Source: Aphrocallistes beatrix (Eukaryota > Porifera > Hexactinellida > Sceptrulophora > Aphrocallistidae). From it: a DNA stretch of 64,000 nucleotides. The translations under genes and the position numbers were made by a program. The notes under the pieces were generated by a model. The model was not told the DNA's origin, did no database searches, and saw nothing but the letters and a program-made list of their open reading frames with translations. Below are positions 10,694-20,507 of this stretch, piece after piece. The number at the start of each line of letters is the position of its first letter. Within the stretch, counting starts at the first letter, position 1. The stretch lies in the NCBI GenBank assembly GCA_963281255.1, contig OY725488.1, positions 6,111,524 to 6,175,523 of the forward strand, in the 5' to 3' direction.

Positions 10694-13600
10694 TCGACTA
10701 CATCTTTGGGAATTTAACAGGCTGGGAGGAGCTCACAGGATTGAGTGGAGATGTTATCAGTAAGTTACAGTTAGGCTATACTTCTTTTATTTTAGAAGAA
10801 TTTGAACTCTTTTCGTTTGGGTCGCTTCAGCCTCGTAGCAAAATTCCATCCATTTTGTGCCTCCCATTTTTTCTAGAGTATTTAATAGTTTGATTAGCTG
10901 ATCGAATTCAGAGTTAATAAAAAAGGGAAGCTAGTTAGCAATCATCTATATTATTAAATTCTATCGTTATGTTTGTGTTCGTTTGTTTGTTTGTTTGTTT
11001 GTTCAAATTGATTAAAACAAACGAGATTTACTCGCTTGCCATTTTGTTGAAAAATGTGTCCTCCAAACGATTGGGAAAACAGGCAAATTGTGTAAAATTG
11101 AGTTTTATCGATTCGATACAAAGATGAAGGCTAATAATTTGATATTGATAAGTTATAGACTTTAGACTTCGAAGAAGATTTATTGGTTTTTGAGACGAAA
11201 TTTTGACTCGAGAACGAAGCAATATTTTAATCCTGAACTCTGAATTCGAGATAGTATAAATACGAGAGATAAAATATTATTTGTGCAACCTGTGATTGGT
11301 GTTGTGTTTATTATTAAACAATATGAATATATTCCAAAACACGTATATAAACATAATGCTTCAACTTAACTGGAGTTTTTTACTAATATGAGATGTTGTG
11401 AACATTTGTTTTCACACTTGCACCGGATAACACGAAAAATAATAAAATGGTGTCCGGGGAACCCGCGGACACGGAATTTAGCTCAGAAAAAGTGAGGTAG
11501 CTGTTCTACCTCAACCTGACTACAGCTGTGAAAAATTGTATATTAACTGATGACGTTGTAAATATGTATATAAAAAATCGTAAAAATAAATAACGAACTA
11601 AAAAGTGTGAAAAAATAATTGACATCAAATAAAACCACTTACCAAATCCAGTTGCTTATGACACTAATGCCATAGGTGGGATTACACTCGCGGTTCTTAT
11701 CATCCTAATTCTCCTGGACGCGGGGATTTGCTTCGGCGGTTGTTGCCTCATCTGCTGTCTGTGCTGCAAAACTAGGAGGCAACAGAGGAAAGTGTTCAAT
11801 CTGAATCAGGTGGAGAGAACGTCTCGTACCTTCCCGAAGAGCGGCCGTCTCAGCCGATTGAGCAACAGCACCACAGGGGGGGACATAGAGTGGGTTAAGG
11901 GCAGTGGAAGTTTGGTAAGCGAAAACGTGAAAGCACACGGAACCAACAGCTTAGGTGAGTCTCATAATAAAACAAATTTAATTGAATTGCAGTTTTACAT
12001 TCATTCATTAAATTACTTTCAGATAAGGTTATTTACCCTAAAATATGCATTACGAATGCTTAAGCATATATACAAAGATATTTCCAACCAAACAGAAAAA
12101 CTAATACACATCTCTATCTGAGCCATAAGTCTGTGAGTCAAGGTCTGAGAGTGTGACTGAGACTGAGCTCGGAGTTGATCAGGGTGAGGTACTGCGCAGT
12201 GCTGACCAGGTTCTGAATGACACTGGGCTCGTGGAGGTCCAGAGGTGTGTTGAACACGATGGAGGCAATATTTGGGAGTCTGAGTGCAGACACGAGTTGT
12301 GAGGCCCGGTTGGACAGGATTTTGCGGTCGACAGGGGGGAGGTTTGAGTCAGCTGTCTGCTGCTCCACCTTCCTGATGCAGAGGATCACGCGCGGAATCA
12401 AGGTCTGGCTGCGAGAGGCTAGCTTGGACATGGCCGTGACGAGCATCACCAGGATCCGAGCAGAGAACGCCCCTCCTGCCTGCTGCTTCCCCTGTGCGGA
12501 CTGGTTGAAGATGTTGGCGGAGACTTCGTAGGCCAGCGACTCGAACACTTCGTAGAACTGGTCGTAGGTCTCAGAGTTGCAGCGGGCGTCGAGCTGCGAG
12601 CGCGCGTACTCCCCTACCAGGAAGACCGCGTGCGAGAAGAACTCGTCGTTGCCTGCGCTGAGACTGGAATGCTGGCCTACGAACTCCAGCAGCTCGGGGG
12701 CGTGGTCCATCAGGATGTCCGGGTATCGCTGGAAGATGCGCAGCAGTGCGGACTGTAGCTCCATGCGCACTTGCACTCTGAACTCTGAACCGTTGTACAG
12801 CAGTCTGGACCTCTCCAGGATGATGGGGACGATGCGAGAGGCCAGGGCCTTGTCGTTCGCGGCAAGTAGGGTCTGGAAGTAGCAGGAGAGGAGGAGAGGG
12901 GCGACGTCACAGGTGGCTAGCACCCGCGGGTGGGAAGACATGTCTGAGAGGAGGAGGAGCAGCGTGTCCAGCTTGTCTATCGTATCGCAATGCCCTGCCT
13001 CTGCCCTCAGCAGGAAGTTGAACACGAACTGGTACCTGATCTCCTGGCAGGCCTGCACGCTGTCCGCGTACGAGGAGACGCCCTCTCGGGAGTAGTGCTG
13101 AGCTTGCAGCGCCGCGGACAGACAGGGCAGGTCCAGCAGGAAGTGGAGCAGCTCCACCGTGGTGGAGGGGGACAGCATGTGGGGCAGCAGCTGGAGGAAG
13201 TCCTGCGTGTAGGTGACAGGGCTCCAGGCCAGGATCTTGAGTAGGTTGGGGAAGTAGCGCGTGAAAACGCCCGCCTCTCCCAGCTTCTTGGCGTTCCTCA
13301 GCGCGAACAGCACAGTCTCCATGGTCAGGCCCTGCTGGTGGAAGGAGTGGGAGATAGTGGCGCCGAAGAATCCTTCCAGCGCCTTCTGGGTGTCGTAGCC
13401 CACCGCCTCCCCATGGTGCAAGAAGAACTCAATCAGGTGGAGCAGCACCCTCTCCCTGTCCGCATTCTGTTGGAACAGGCGCTTTAGGGCGGGAAACAGC
13501 TTGGAACTGAGCGCCACATCTCTCAGGCAAATGGTGTGAAGGAGCGCCACGGCCTCGACCAGGGCGGCCTGCAGCACGTGCTCGTCCTCTCTTCTGAGCG

Positions 13601-16600
13601 GCTTCCGCTGGCTCTGGTCCATCAGGCGCTGGCAGTACTCCACCACTCGGTCCTGGAAGGTGTTGCTGCCGAGTTTCGTGCTGGAGGAGAAGCGACTCAG
13701 ACCTCCGTCGAAGGACTCGTACATGACACTGGAGCCCTGTCTGGAGAGGGACACGGGGCTGTCGGGAGGGCTGGTGTTAGAGGATTGGACGAAGGGACTC
13801 TCCCGCCCGGACATGCTAGGGGTGCTTCCTCTTGAGGCGAGGGAGAGGATCTCTACCGCCTCCCACTGGCTGTAGGTGGCATGCACCCACTTCCGCAAGA
13901 GGCTCCAGCTGACCACGTTCAGGATCTGCTCCGGCGCGTAGTTGCTGGCCAAGTTGAGACAGGTGAAGAAGTCCTGGCAGGGGACCCCGTCCAGCTCTTT
14001 CACGAAGTTCTTCGGCTGATTCTTCTGGATTTTGGTCAGAGGGAACCCGCTGGCGCCCTGCGTCTTGGGCGCGAATCTGAGCCACAGCCCGATCTGTTTG
14101 TTGAGTGCGTTCATCTCGTCGCTGCCGATCAGTATGACCCCCGGGCGCGTGTGGCAGAGGCTGGACATGCAGGCGAGCAGAGGGGGCAGGGAGTCCAGCT
14201 CCTGAGGGGAGGAATGTGTCAGGTAGTGCGCCATGTTAGAGGCACACTGCAACAACTGGCTCGGGTCGGCCCCCTGTAGGAGCAGGAAGGGGAGGAGGAG
14301 GGGGAGAGTGGAGGAGGCGGGAGGGAGGGATGCGGTGGGAAGGGAGGGTATCGGGGCCAGGTCTCTGAGGATGGCAGCGCACACTCCTCTCAGCTTGAGA
14401 GACTCCCGCTCAGAGTCCTGCACGGTCTGATGGAGGATCTCCACCAGGTGTATGGGGACGTCTGGACTCTCGGGGTTGACCAGCGTGATGTAGAAAAGCT
14501 GTCGCAGCTGGACCATGGTCTCAGAGCTCCTCTCTCGGGAGGACACCTGCTGGAACACCTTGTCGTACCACCCCACCAGCTGTCTGTTCCTCTCCCGAGC
14601 CTTCGCGTAGAGAGAGCTTATGATGGTGTCCTGACTCTGCTCTGTCATCTAACTGCTTGGCCGCTATACTGACATGATACTGGGTTATACTTGTATATTT
14701 ACTTACCTTTTCCGCAGGAGTGAGGCAAGAGTCAGGACTTGATATGCTATATGAAGGTGAGTATACGATTGTGCAGGTATTTTCTATGTACAGTGAACCT
14801 CGATTATCCGTCAGTAGGACCGGTCCCAGGTAGTTCGGATAATCAAGGTTATACTGTATTTAGTATTTTTCAATTGCTGTAATTGTACCGTAACGAGCAC
14901 AGAGAGGATAATCTAGTAGCATGTACCTTGAATCAAGATACTCTACGTGCTTCCTGTTTATCCAGGTCCTAATCAAACTTGCATATTATCCAAACCCAGA
15001 GAATGTTATATATTTGGGATACCGACAATTCGGTACATTACTATTCAGTATGGAGTAAACAGAAACTTTATAGAAAAGGCTTCTATTTTCAAAATACTTT
15101 CTTTTCGTCCCCGGAATTTTTGTCTCATAAGAGACTAAAATAAACGGGCACTAATATGTAAGGAACGGAAAGTGAGGCTTTTGGAGTGGAGTATGTTTGA
15201 AAAAAAGGGCGAAAATGAGGCATTTTGATTGAGAAATCAGTAAGTGCGAAAGGGGCATTTCAGAGGACGAAATACCCCATTTCGCACCTACTGATTGATT
15301 TAAATATAGCACTGCTTTGCGTGGCGTATTTAATTAAATATTTTGTAGATTTTTGCTTCACCTTATTGTCCATTGAAAGGCAAATAAATAAATTGACTGG
15401 ATCGTATCGTATCAACTTGTGGAACCAAGATAGATTATAAATATTAATAAGTGATTACATTGCCGTGTGTTAGAACGTTGGCATAAGAGTTCAGTGTACT
15501 TGCACCGTACGCTAGAACGCGTGCTTCATCACGTGTGCAGCCTCCACCACTGTGATGGGAGCAGCTAGCCGCCTCCTCTCTCCCGTCTCCGGGGGCTGGG
15601 AAGTCAGTGGTGACGTCACGCACTGCATAAGAGGGTTGGCGCGGCTCATGACGTCATCACTCACTGAAATCCCTTCCAAGTACTGCTTGAGCATCGTCCG
15701 GAGCTTGTGGTTCTCGATGGACAGCTTCTCCTTCTCCTTGTTCAGAGCGTGCACGTCTAGCGTGACCTTGTTCACCCGCTTCCAGAAGTTCTCCATCGCC
15801 TTGTAGTCCTCCATCACTCGCGTCAGCTCCTCGCTGTGCGGCTGCTCGGAGAGAGATCTGATGGCTGCCTCCTCCTCCGCGGTCAGGCTGCTGCCGTAGA
15901 AGGGGAGGACTTTCTCTTCCTCGGTCTCTTTCTTCCGGCAAATCTCAGACTGTCTCAACGCCTTCTCTCCTTTCTCTTTGAGTTCTCTCAGCTTCTTGGC
16001 CGCGCTGCTTGTCTGCATCGTTAGCTTCATAAGATCCTTCCTCTCCTTTTCTCGGTCTCTCCCCAGGTACCCCTTGAGGTCCCGAAGAGCGCCGACCACC
16101 ATCTCTTTATTCTCACGCATGGACACACTCTCAGTGCGGTGCTCCTTGTTGTTCCCATCCATGGTTGCCTTCACATGATTGATGTTCTCCTGCAGGCGCT
16201 GGAGAGTCTTCATCTGCTTGTGTATCTTCTCACTGTTCAGGATGTCCTGACCCTTCAAGCGCTCGTACTCATTCTTCTGCTCCTCCGTCTCACGTTTGTA
16301 CTCCTCCTTTACGCCATTGAACACGTCAACCAGGGATTGGAACTCTTGCTTCTTTTGATCCTTCAGAGCGTGCTTGGAGTCCATCTGCTTATTCTTTATC
16401 TCGTCCATGTTGCTCTGGTACTCTTTCTTCTTCATGTCCACTCTCTCTTCCTGTCTCAGTTGCATCGCATACCTCACTTCGTGCCAATACTGCTGCTGCA
16501 TGTGATCCTTCCCCATCATCTCTCCCCTCTCACCTTCGTAGTCGCCCTGCAAATGTGCCAACTCTTGTTCGAAATCTGTATCGACTGTGGCCAGGCGTTC

Positions 16601-18024
16601 CTTCTGAAATTCGTACAGCTTAGCCAGCTTACACAGGTGCGTCCGGTGAGCCATCATGTACTGCTCCTCTGCTTCCATCAGCTCTTGGGATAAAGCTTGC
16701 AGAATCGCTCCTTTGTTATCCACAACTCTCTCAAACGTTTGCCTCACAACTTCGATTTCTTTCCGAAGGTTTTCCGTCTTCACTTGGCGGAGGATGATCC
16801 GCCACTTCTCCTGGAGCTTGAGGGTGTTCAGTTTTGTGTACTTCTCCTCTCGCGCCACTTTCTCTTTCAGAAAGTCGAGCAGGGCTTTTTCCTGGTTTCT
16901 GAGGATCTCCTCTTCTTCGAGCTGCTTCTGGCGGAGGTACTCGATCCGTTCCTCCTCACTCATATTCTTCAGTTTATCTTTTGGCATTTTCAAGCTTGAA
17001 ACAAATCATTCGTGGTAAAATTTTGTTTTTATTTCTGAATCATACATTTCATAAAATACTACTCTATCAAGCGAGATACATCGAAAATATCGAGAAGGAT
17101 AATAACGGTCAATTTACGATTTTCTTTTAAATTCGCGATCATTTTTGCTAATTCCCGATAGCGATATCTTCAATATACGTATATTATACGGTATCGAAAT
17201 ATCCGATATTTTTGATATTTTTGACATCCCGATATCTCAATGACAAAACCTGTGCTCAGCTGTAAATTTTATCTAAATAACAAATTTCCACTCCACGGGA
17301 TGAACCATATACGCATAGTGTCCGTAACAAAATACTTTTCCGCCGAAATAAGGCAGTGCACTCGCATGCCTACGTAAAGTTATTCACACAATTATGTACT
17401 AAGCGTTTAGGCTACTTTTAATCACTCATGCATTTTTCCTCTAGAACCCCCCGTATCGGACCAGCGAAGAGGTTTCGTAGATAAAGACGATTTTAGATCA
17501 AGCACTAAATCAGGTGAGATTCTCGATGCATTACAGGTATTTACCGAGGAAACGCTGGGCGAATAATTACTAAAAGTAGGACTTAGGTCAGTGGTTCCCA
17601 ACACGGAGTCCACAACATATCAAGGGGTTCGCGGAGTCTGAAATTTTGTATTACGGTTAATGGGAGGGGGTCGACCCCCTCCCATTAACCATAATACAAA
17701 ATTTCAGACTTCACGAACCTTTTTTGGTCGTAGAGCCGGGTCCACGACCAAAAAAGGTTGGGAAGTTCACGGACCTAGGTACTAATATCACCTTCCATAG
17801 GTTACGTGGTAATGGACCGTCTAGACCAATCCCAATATGATGATAGTAACAATTATGACGATGTTATCAATGCGAGGTCAGGGGAGTTGTACGATGATGT
17901 GGTGAATGCTCTGCCAAATCTTACTCCGGATGCAGGGACGTATGATGACGTCAATAACGTGAGGGGTTCGGGACCGGATGGCGCCTATGAAGATGTCTTG
18001 AACGTTAGAATCAATCCTCACTAA
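10694..18024 (+). CDS. Single-pass membrane protein with YDDV-repeat cytoplasmic tail (3' five exons; 5' end unresolved)
   Basis: Exons inferred from splice sites: 10694-10759, 11652-11954, 14718-14756, 17445-17513 and 17801-18024 (TAA at the end). Every junction is phase 1 and the chain stays open throughout. Exon 10694 encodes a short ectodomain piece with an N-glycosylation site (GNLTGW). Exon 11652 encodes a transmembrane helix (about 25 residues from GGITLAVLIILILL), a cysteine-rich inner edge (CFGGCCLICCLCC) and a basic stop-transfer KTRRQQRK. The tail has tyrosines in MLYEG, GYVVM, QYDDS, NYDDV, LYDDV, TYDDV and AYEDV. YDDV is a known SLP-76 SH2-docking motif in the adaptor ADAP/FYB, so this may be a phosphotyrosine signalling receptor (inference). 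AP5Z1 and CCDC65 lie antisense within its introns. I do not recognise the family, and the ectodomain is missing from my model. Confidence 0.65.
10970..11650. other. Intronic AT-rich DNA with (GTTT)n tract
   Basis: A GTTT tetranucleotide run lies at about 10980-11005. The rest is AT-rich with only short, unsupported frames. It falls in the intron between the first two recognised exons of the membrane-protein gene. Confidence 0.35.
12138..14648 (-). CDS. AP5Z1: AP-5 complex subunit zeta-1
   Basis: A single open frame of 836 aa from ATG 14648; human AP5Z1 is 807 aa. It matches the family along its length: VCAAILRDLAP (about 90), VDGVPCQDFFTCLNLA-type segment (about 220), VEYCQRLMDQSQRKPLRREDEHVLQAALVEAVALL (about 345-380), FFLHHGEAVGYD, FPNLLKILAW, LLHFLLDLPCL and near the end KLASRSQTLIPR. 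The predicted structure is an all-helical solenoid. The protein is the zeta subunit of the AP-5 coat adaptor, which works with SPG11/SPG15 in retrieval from late endosomes. A serine-rich insert at about 275-335 carries SP and RxxS sites. The gene lies wholly inside an intron of the plus-strand membrane-protein gene; its ATG is 69 bp from that gene's exon at 14718. Intronless, which is notable for this length. Confidence 0.93.
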   Translation of the reverse strand: MTEQSQDTIISSLYAKARERNRQLVGWYDKVFQQVSSRERSSETMVQLRQLFYITLVNPESPDVPIHLVEILHQTVQDSERESLKLRGVCAAILRDLAPIPSLPTASLPPASSTLPLLLPFLLLQGADPSQLLQCASNMAHYLTHSSPQELDSLPPLLACMSSLCHTRPGVILIGSDEMNALNKQIGLWLRFAPKTQGASGFPLTKIQKNQPKNFVKELDGVPCQDFFTCLNLASNYAPEQILNVVSWSLLRKWVHATYSQWEAVEILSLASRGSTPSMSGRESPFVQSSNTSPPDSPVSLSRQGSSVMYESFDGGLSRFSSSTKLGSNTFQDRVVEYCQRLMDQSQRKPLRREDEHVLQAALVEAVALLHTICLRDVALSSKLFPALKRLFQQNADRERVLLHLIEFFLHHGEAVGYDTQKALEGFFGATISHSFHQQGLTMETVLFALRNAKKLGEAGVFTRYFPNLLKILAWSPVTYTQDFLQLLPHMLSPSTTVELLHFLLDLPCLSAALQAQHYSREGVSSYADSVQACQEIRYQFVFNFLLRAEAGHCDTIDKLDTLLLLLSDMSSHPRVLATCDVAPLLLSCYFQTLLAANDKALASRIVPIILERSRLLYNGSEFRVQVRMELQSALLRIFQRYPDILMDHAPELLEFVGQHSSLSAGNDEFFSHAVFLVGEYARSQLDARCNSETYDQFYEVFESLAYEVSANIFNQSAQGKQQAGGAFSARILVMLVTAMSKLASRSQTLIPRVILCIRKVEQQTADSNLPPVDRKILSNRASQLVSALRLPNIASIVFNTPLDLHEPSVIQNLVSTAQYLTLINSELSLSHTLRP
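14791..14856. mobile_element. 66-bp pogo/Tigger-type MITE
   Basis: Termini CAGTGAACCTCGATTATCCG and its inverted counterpart (right end read in reverse: CAGTATAACCTTGATTATCC), flanked by TA on both sides (14789-14790 and 14857-14858). This is the classic pogo/Tigger end type. Too short to code. It sits in an intron of the membrane-protein gene. Confidence 0.7.
15103..15285. repeat. Dispersed repeat fragment shared with 60737-60915
   Basis: The segment running from CCCCGGAATTTTTGTCTCAT through ACGGGCACTAATATGTAAGG to GGGCATTTCAGAGGACGAAA recurs at 60737-60915 with few differences. There it forms the interior of an inverted-repeat element. Here the terminal arrays are absent, so it is a fragment. 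It lies downstream of the CCDC65 stop. Confidence 0.7.
15512..16987 (-). CDS. CCDC65: Dynein regulatory complex subunit 2 (CCDC65/DRC2)
   Basis: 491 aa from ATG 16987; the longest frame starts with TTG at 16993, so the first ATG (MPKDKLKNMSEE) is used. Almost entirely coiled coil from about residue 10 to 340, rich in Lys, Glu and Gln, with the DRC1/DRC2 family features (LQEKWRIILRQVKTENLRKEIEVVRQ; YMMAHRTHLCKLAKLYEFQKERL) and the conserved C-terminal block (FWKRVNKVTLD, LSIENHKLRTMLKQYLEGISV). DRC2 pairs with DRC1 to form the base of the nexin-dynein regulatory complex on axonemal doublets and is needed for normal beating of motile cilia. One exon, antisense inside the intron 14757-17444 of the membrane-protein gene. 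Confidence 0.93.
   Translation of the reverse strand: MPKDKLKNMSEEERIEYLRQKQLEEEEILRNQEKALLDFLKEKVAREEKYTKLNTLKLQEKWRIILRQVKTENLRKEIEVVRQTFERVVDNKGAILQALSQELMEAEEQYMMAHRTHLCKLAKLYEFQKERLATVDTDFEQELAHLQGDYEGERGEMMGKDHMQQQYWHEVRYAMQLRQEERVDMKKKEYQSNMDEIKNKQMDSKHALKDQKKQEFQSLVDVFNGVKEEYKRETEEQKNEYERLKGQDILNSEKIHKQMKTLQRLQENINHVKATMDGNNKEHRTESVSMRENKEMVVGALRDLKGYLGRDREKERKDLMKLTMQTSSAAKKLRELKEKGEKALRQSEICRKKETEEEKVLPFYGSSLTAEEEAAIRSLSEQPHSEELTRVMEDYKAMENFWKRVNKVTLDVHALNKEKEKLSIENHKLRTMLKQYLEGISVSDDVMSRANPLMQCVTSPLTSQPPETGERRRLAAPITVVEAAHVMKHAF
17589..17775. mobile_element. Palindromic hAT-like MITE
   Basis: It begins CAGTGGTTCCCAAC, a typical hAT end. The core (17640-17702) is a near-perfect palindrome centred on GGGGGTCGACCCCC with one mismatch in each ~30-bp arm. 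Toward the right there is a second hairpin (CCAAAAAAGG with its inverse around GGTCGTAGAGCC). It lies between the last two exons of the membrane-protein gene. Confidence 0.55.
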
Positions 18025-19152
18025 CTGGTGCGGATGTCCTTTGATTTTTTTACTTTACTTTTTTTAGTATATTATGTTCGCATGGTGTAGTAATACTAAG
18101 TGTGGGGCATCGAAAAGTTTTATGTACATATTCGGAAAAAAATATTTAGCATACACATATAGGTAATATGTAAACATTTTGAAAATGTAAAATGCATATA
18201 ACTTCTATAACTAATCTAATTTGTATGGCAATATTCGTGATCAGCGTAAAAGAATTTCCTTCGTATAAAGTGGTCACTTAACTCTATTTGGTTTCCCTAG
18301 CAATGTAGGAATGTGTCAGGAATGTAACGGCATTTTATTCTCAAATTTTGTCCTAACCCTATCCAGTGACCCCTTGTTTGATTCCGCAGTCAGTTATCAG
18401 GATTAGTTATGCATAGATCAACCTTCTAAACTGTCTTCGAATAACACAGATTTTTCGAGATTTCGATTAGCTAATGATTCTTGGGAAGATCCGAATATGC
18501 TATGTGATTATGTTGCAATATTTGTAAGTTATCATTTGTATGGACTCAAGGATGAACCGTCGAAATTTGTCCGAGTTTGGTAATGTCATATAATGACCTT
18601 CTTCTAGATCGAACATCCTCAGAAGTCGGATATTTCACTCCCATTCCAGCTGTCAATAAGCTCTACAAGGATAATATTATTAACAACTGATGAATTAACC
18701 ATTTTATTTATTAATTTTAAATAAATATATTCTTAGCTTCTTGTTTGTAACTATGATTTGATCCCAATCTATATAGAATAATTTATTAACAGGATATTCA
18801 TAATAAACTAGTAGAGTACATGTACATCATGCCGAACTCCCAGCACAATGTTGCAAAACAATACATTTAAACTAAAATTATACGAAACTATATTTAGTTA
18901 AAATGTTAATACTGATCACCCGATTTACCAGAATCTAATTTTGGAATTTAAGTGAACACATACAAGGATGACCACGACATATCAAATGAGAGGCAATTTG
19001 GTGTCGTTTCAATTATGATATAATTTCTGTTTCAATAGATTCATTACGTTTCACGTATCGCTCAATAGTCAATAGTATAAATTACTATAAAATTGGAGAA
19101 TCGCCAGGCAAATCAAGTATCATTTTAAAAAATATTAGTATTAAGCTCCTCA
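18025..19152. other. Intergenic region upstream of GGPS1
   Basis: AT-rich DNA after the membrane-protein stop codon. It presumably holds that gene's 3' UTR and the GGPS1 promoter. No repeat or coding frame stands out. Confidence 0.4.
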
Positions 19153-20052
19153 ATGGCAGAGAACGACAGTCTGAAATTTTGTGAGAAAACCCTCAGAGAG
19201 CCTTATGACTACCTGATCCAAAAACCGGGAAAGGGAGTGCGCATTAAGCTAGTCAAAGCTTTCAATTACTGGCTCAACATCCCGCAAGACAAGGTGGACG
19301 TGATCTGCGAGGTAATCCAGATGCTACACAACTCCAGCCTTCTTGTGGATGACATCGAGGACAACTCTGTGCTGAGAAGGAGCATGCCTGTAGCGCACAA
19401 AGTGTTCGGGACTCCTCAGACTCTCAACTGTGCTAACTACATGTACTTTGTCGCAATGAACAAGGTGGTGGATTTTAAGAACACTGATGCGACTGAGATA
19501 TTCAGCAATGCCATGCTCAAGCTTCACACAGGACAAGGCATGGACATCTTTTGGAGAGATAACTTTGTGTGCCCGAGTGAAGAGGAGTATCGAGAAATGG
19601 CCGTGAACAAGACAGCTGGCCTCTTCAAGTTAGCTATCGACCTCATGCAGGTCTTCAGTGAGAATAAGATCGACCTGAGTCCGCTGGTCAATGACATGGG
19701 ACTGTATTTCCAAGTGAGGGACGACTATGCAAACTTGGTTTCTGACGAATATGAGAAAAACAAAACATTCGCCGAGGACTTGACAGAAGGGAAATTTTCA
19801 TTCCCAATCATACATGGTATCCGAACAGAAAAAGATTCGCTCATACGAGCTATATTGCGTCAGAGAACGACAGATTTCCAAGTAAAAAAGTACTGCACAT
19901 CTCTCCTTAAAAACATTGGCTCCTTCGATTACACAGAAAGTGTATTAGCAGGCTTGGAAGTCTCAGTCATGGAGAAAATGAAAGGATTGGGCGGAAACCC
20001 TGTGCTCGAGGCGATGGTAAAGGAGCTGAAGAAGGTCTACAGTGTAGCCTGA
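19153..20052 (+). CDS. GGPS1: Geranylgeranyl diphosphate synthase
   Basis: 299 aa, single exon, ATG 19153 to TGA 20052, the usual length of animal GGPPS. It is an all-helical trans-prenyltransferase. The first aspartate-rich motif is DDIED (66-70) and the second DDYAN (190-194), the animal-type DDYxN form. GKGVR near residue 27 and the pyrophosphate-binding region follow the family. The enzyme condenses farnesyl diphosphate with isopentenyl diphosphate to give the C20 donor used to prenylate Rho, Rac and Rab proteins. No signal peptide or membrane segment, so cytosolic. The window also encodes a RhoGDI, which binds geranylgeranylated Rho, but it is 13 kb away and no linkage is implied. Confidence 0.95.
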   Translation: MAENDSLKFCEKTLREPYDYLIQKPGKGVRIKLVKAFNYWLNIPQDKVDVICEVIQMLHNSSLLVDDIEDNSVLRRSMPVAHKVFGTPQTLNCANYMYFVAMNKVVDFKNTDATEIFSNAMLKLHTGQGMDIFWRDNFVCPSEEEYREMAVNKTAGLFKLAIDLMQVFSENKIDLSPLVNDMGLYFQVRDDYANLVSDEYEKNKTFAEDLTEGKFSFPIIHGIRTEKDSLIRAILRQRTTDFQVKKYCTSLLKNIGSFDYTESVLAGLEVSVMEKMKGLGGNPVLEAMVKELKKVYSVA

Positions 20053-20286
20053 TGGAAAGTGGTGGTTAGAAAAATAGCTGCGACGCAGTTAGCGTAGTAA
20101 GGAAGAATCTTGTAAAGTAGGCATTTAATTACTTTCAATTATGTACAGATGTAGAATGATATTATACTTAATAACTCAATTTTCATTTGTCTCATTTTAG
20201 GGTCGTAGATTTGAATTCTAAAGGATGGTTGGCGTTAATTACCGTAGAGATATTGCTCTTCTGAAATGTACGATATAAATTCGCAC
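20053..20286. other. GGPS1 3' flank
   Basis: Likely GGPS1 3' UTR up to the edge of the transposon complex. No other feature seen. Confidence 0.35.
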
Positions 20287-20507
20287 GGGATACAGACAAT
20301 TCGTGACATTACAATTCGTGACATACAATTCGTGACATTACAATTCGTGACATTCTTGTAGTCGTGTAAACAATCATTAGTTGAGATTAAAGAGTTTCAT
20401 TCAACTTTTTTTGATTAATTAAAGATGAAAGACAATTACAGCTAAAAGAATTACTTCCCGAGAGAGAAATTCATTCTCACATTCTAACATTGAATTCATC
20501 AATTCTA

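Noticed and set aside
16139..17018. Leucine- and phenylalanine-rich plus-strand frames opposite CCDC65
   Set aside because: The reverse complement of Lys/Glu/Gln-rich coiled-coil coding sequence always gives Leu/Phe/Ser-rich frames; not membrane proteins.
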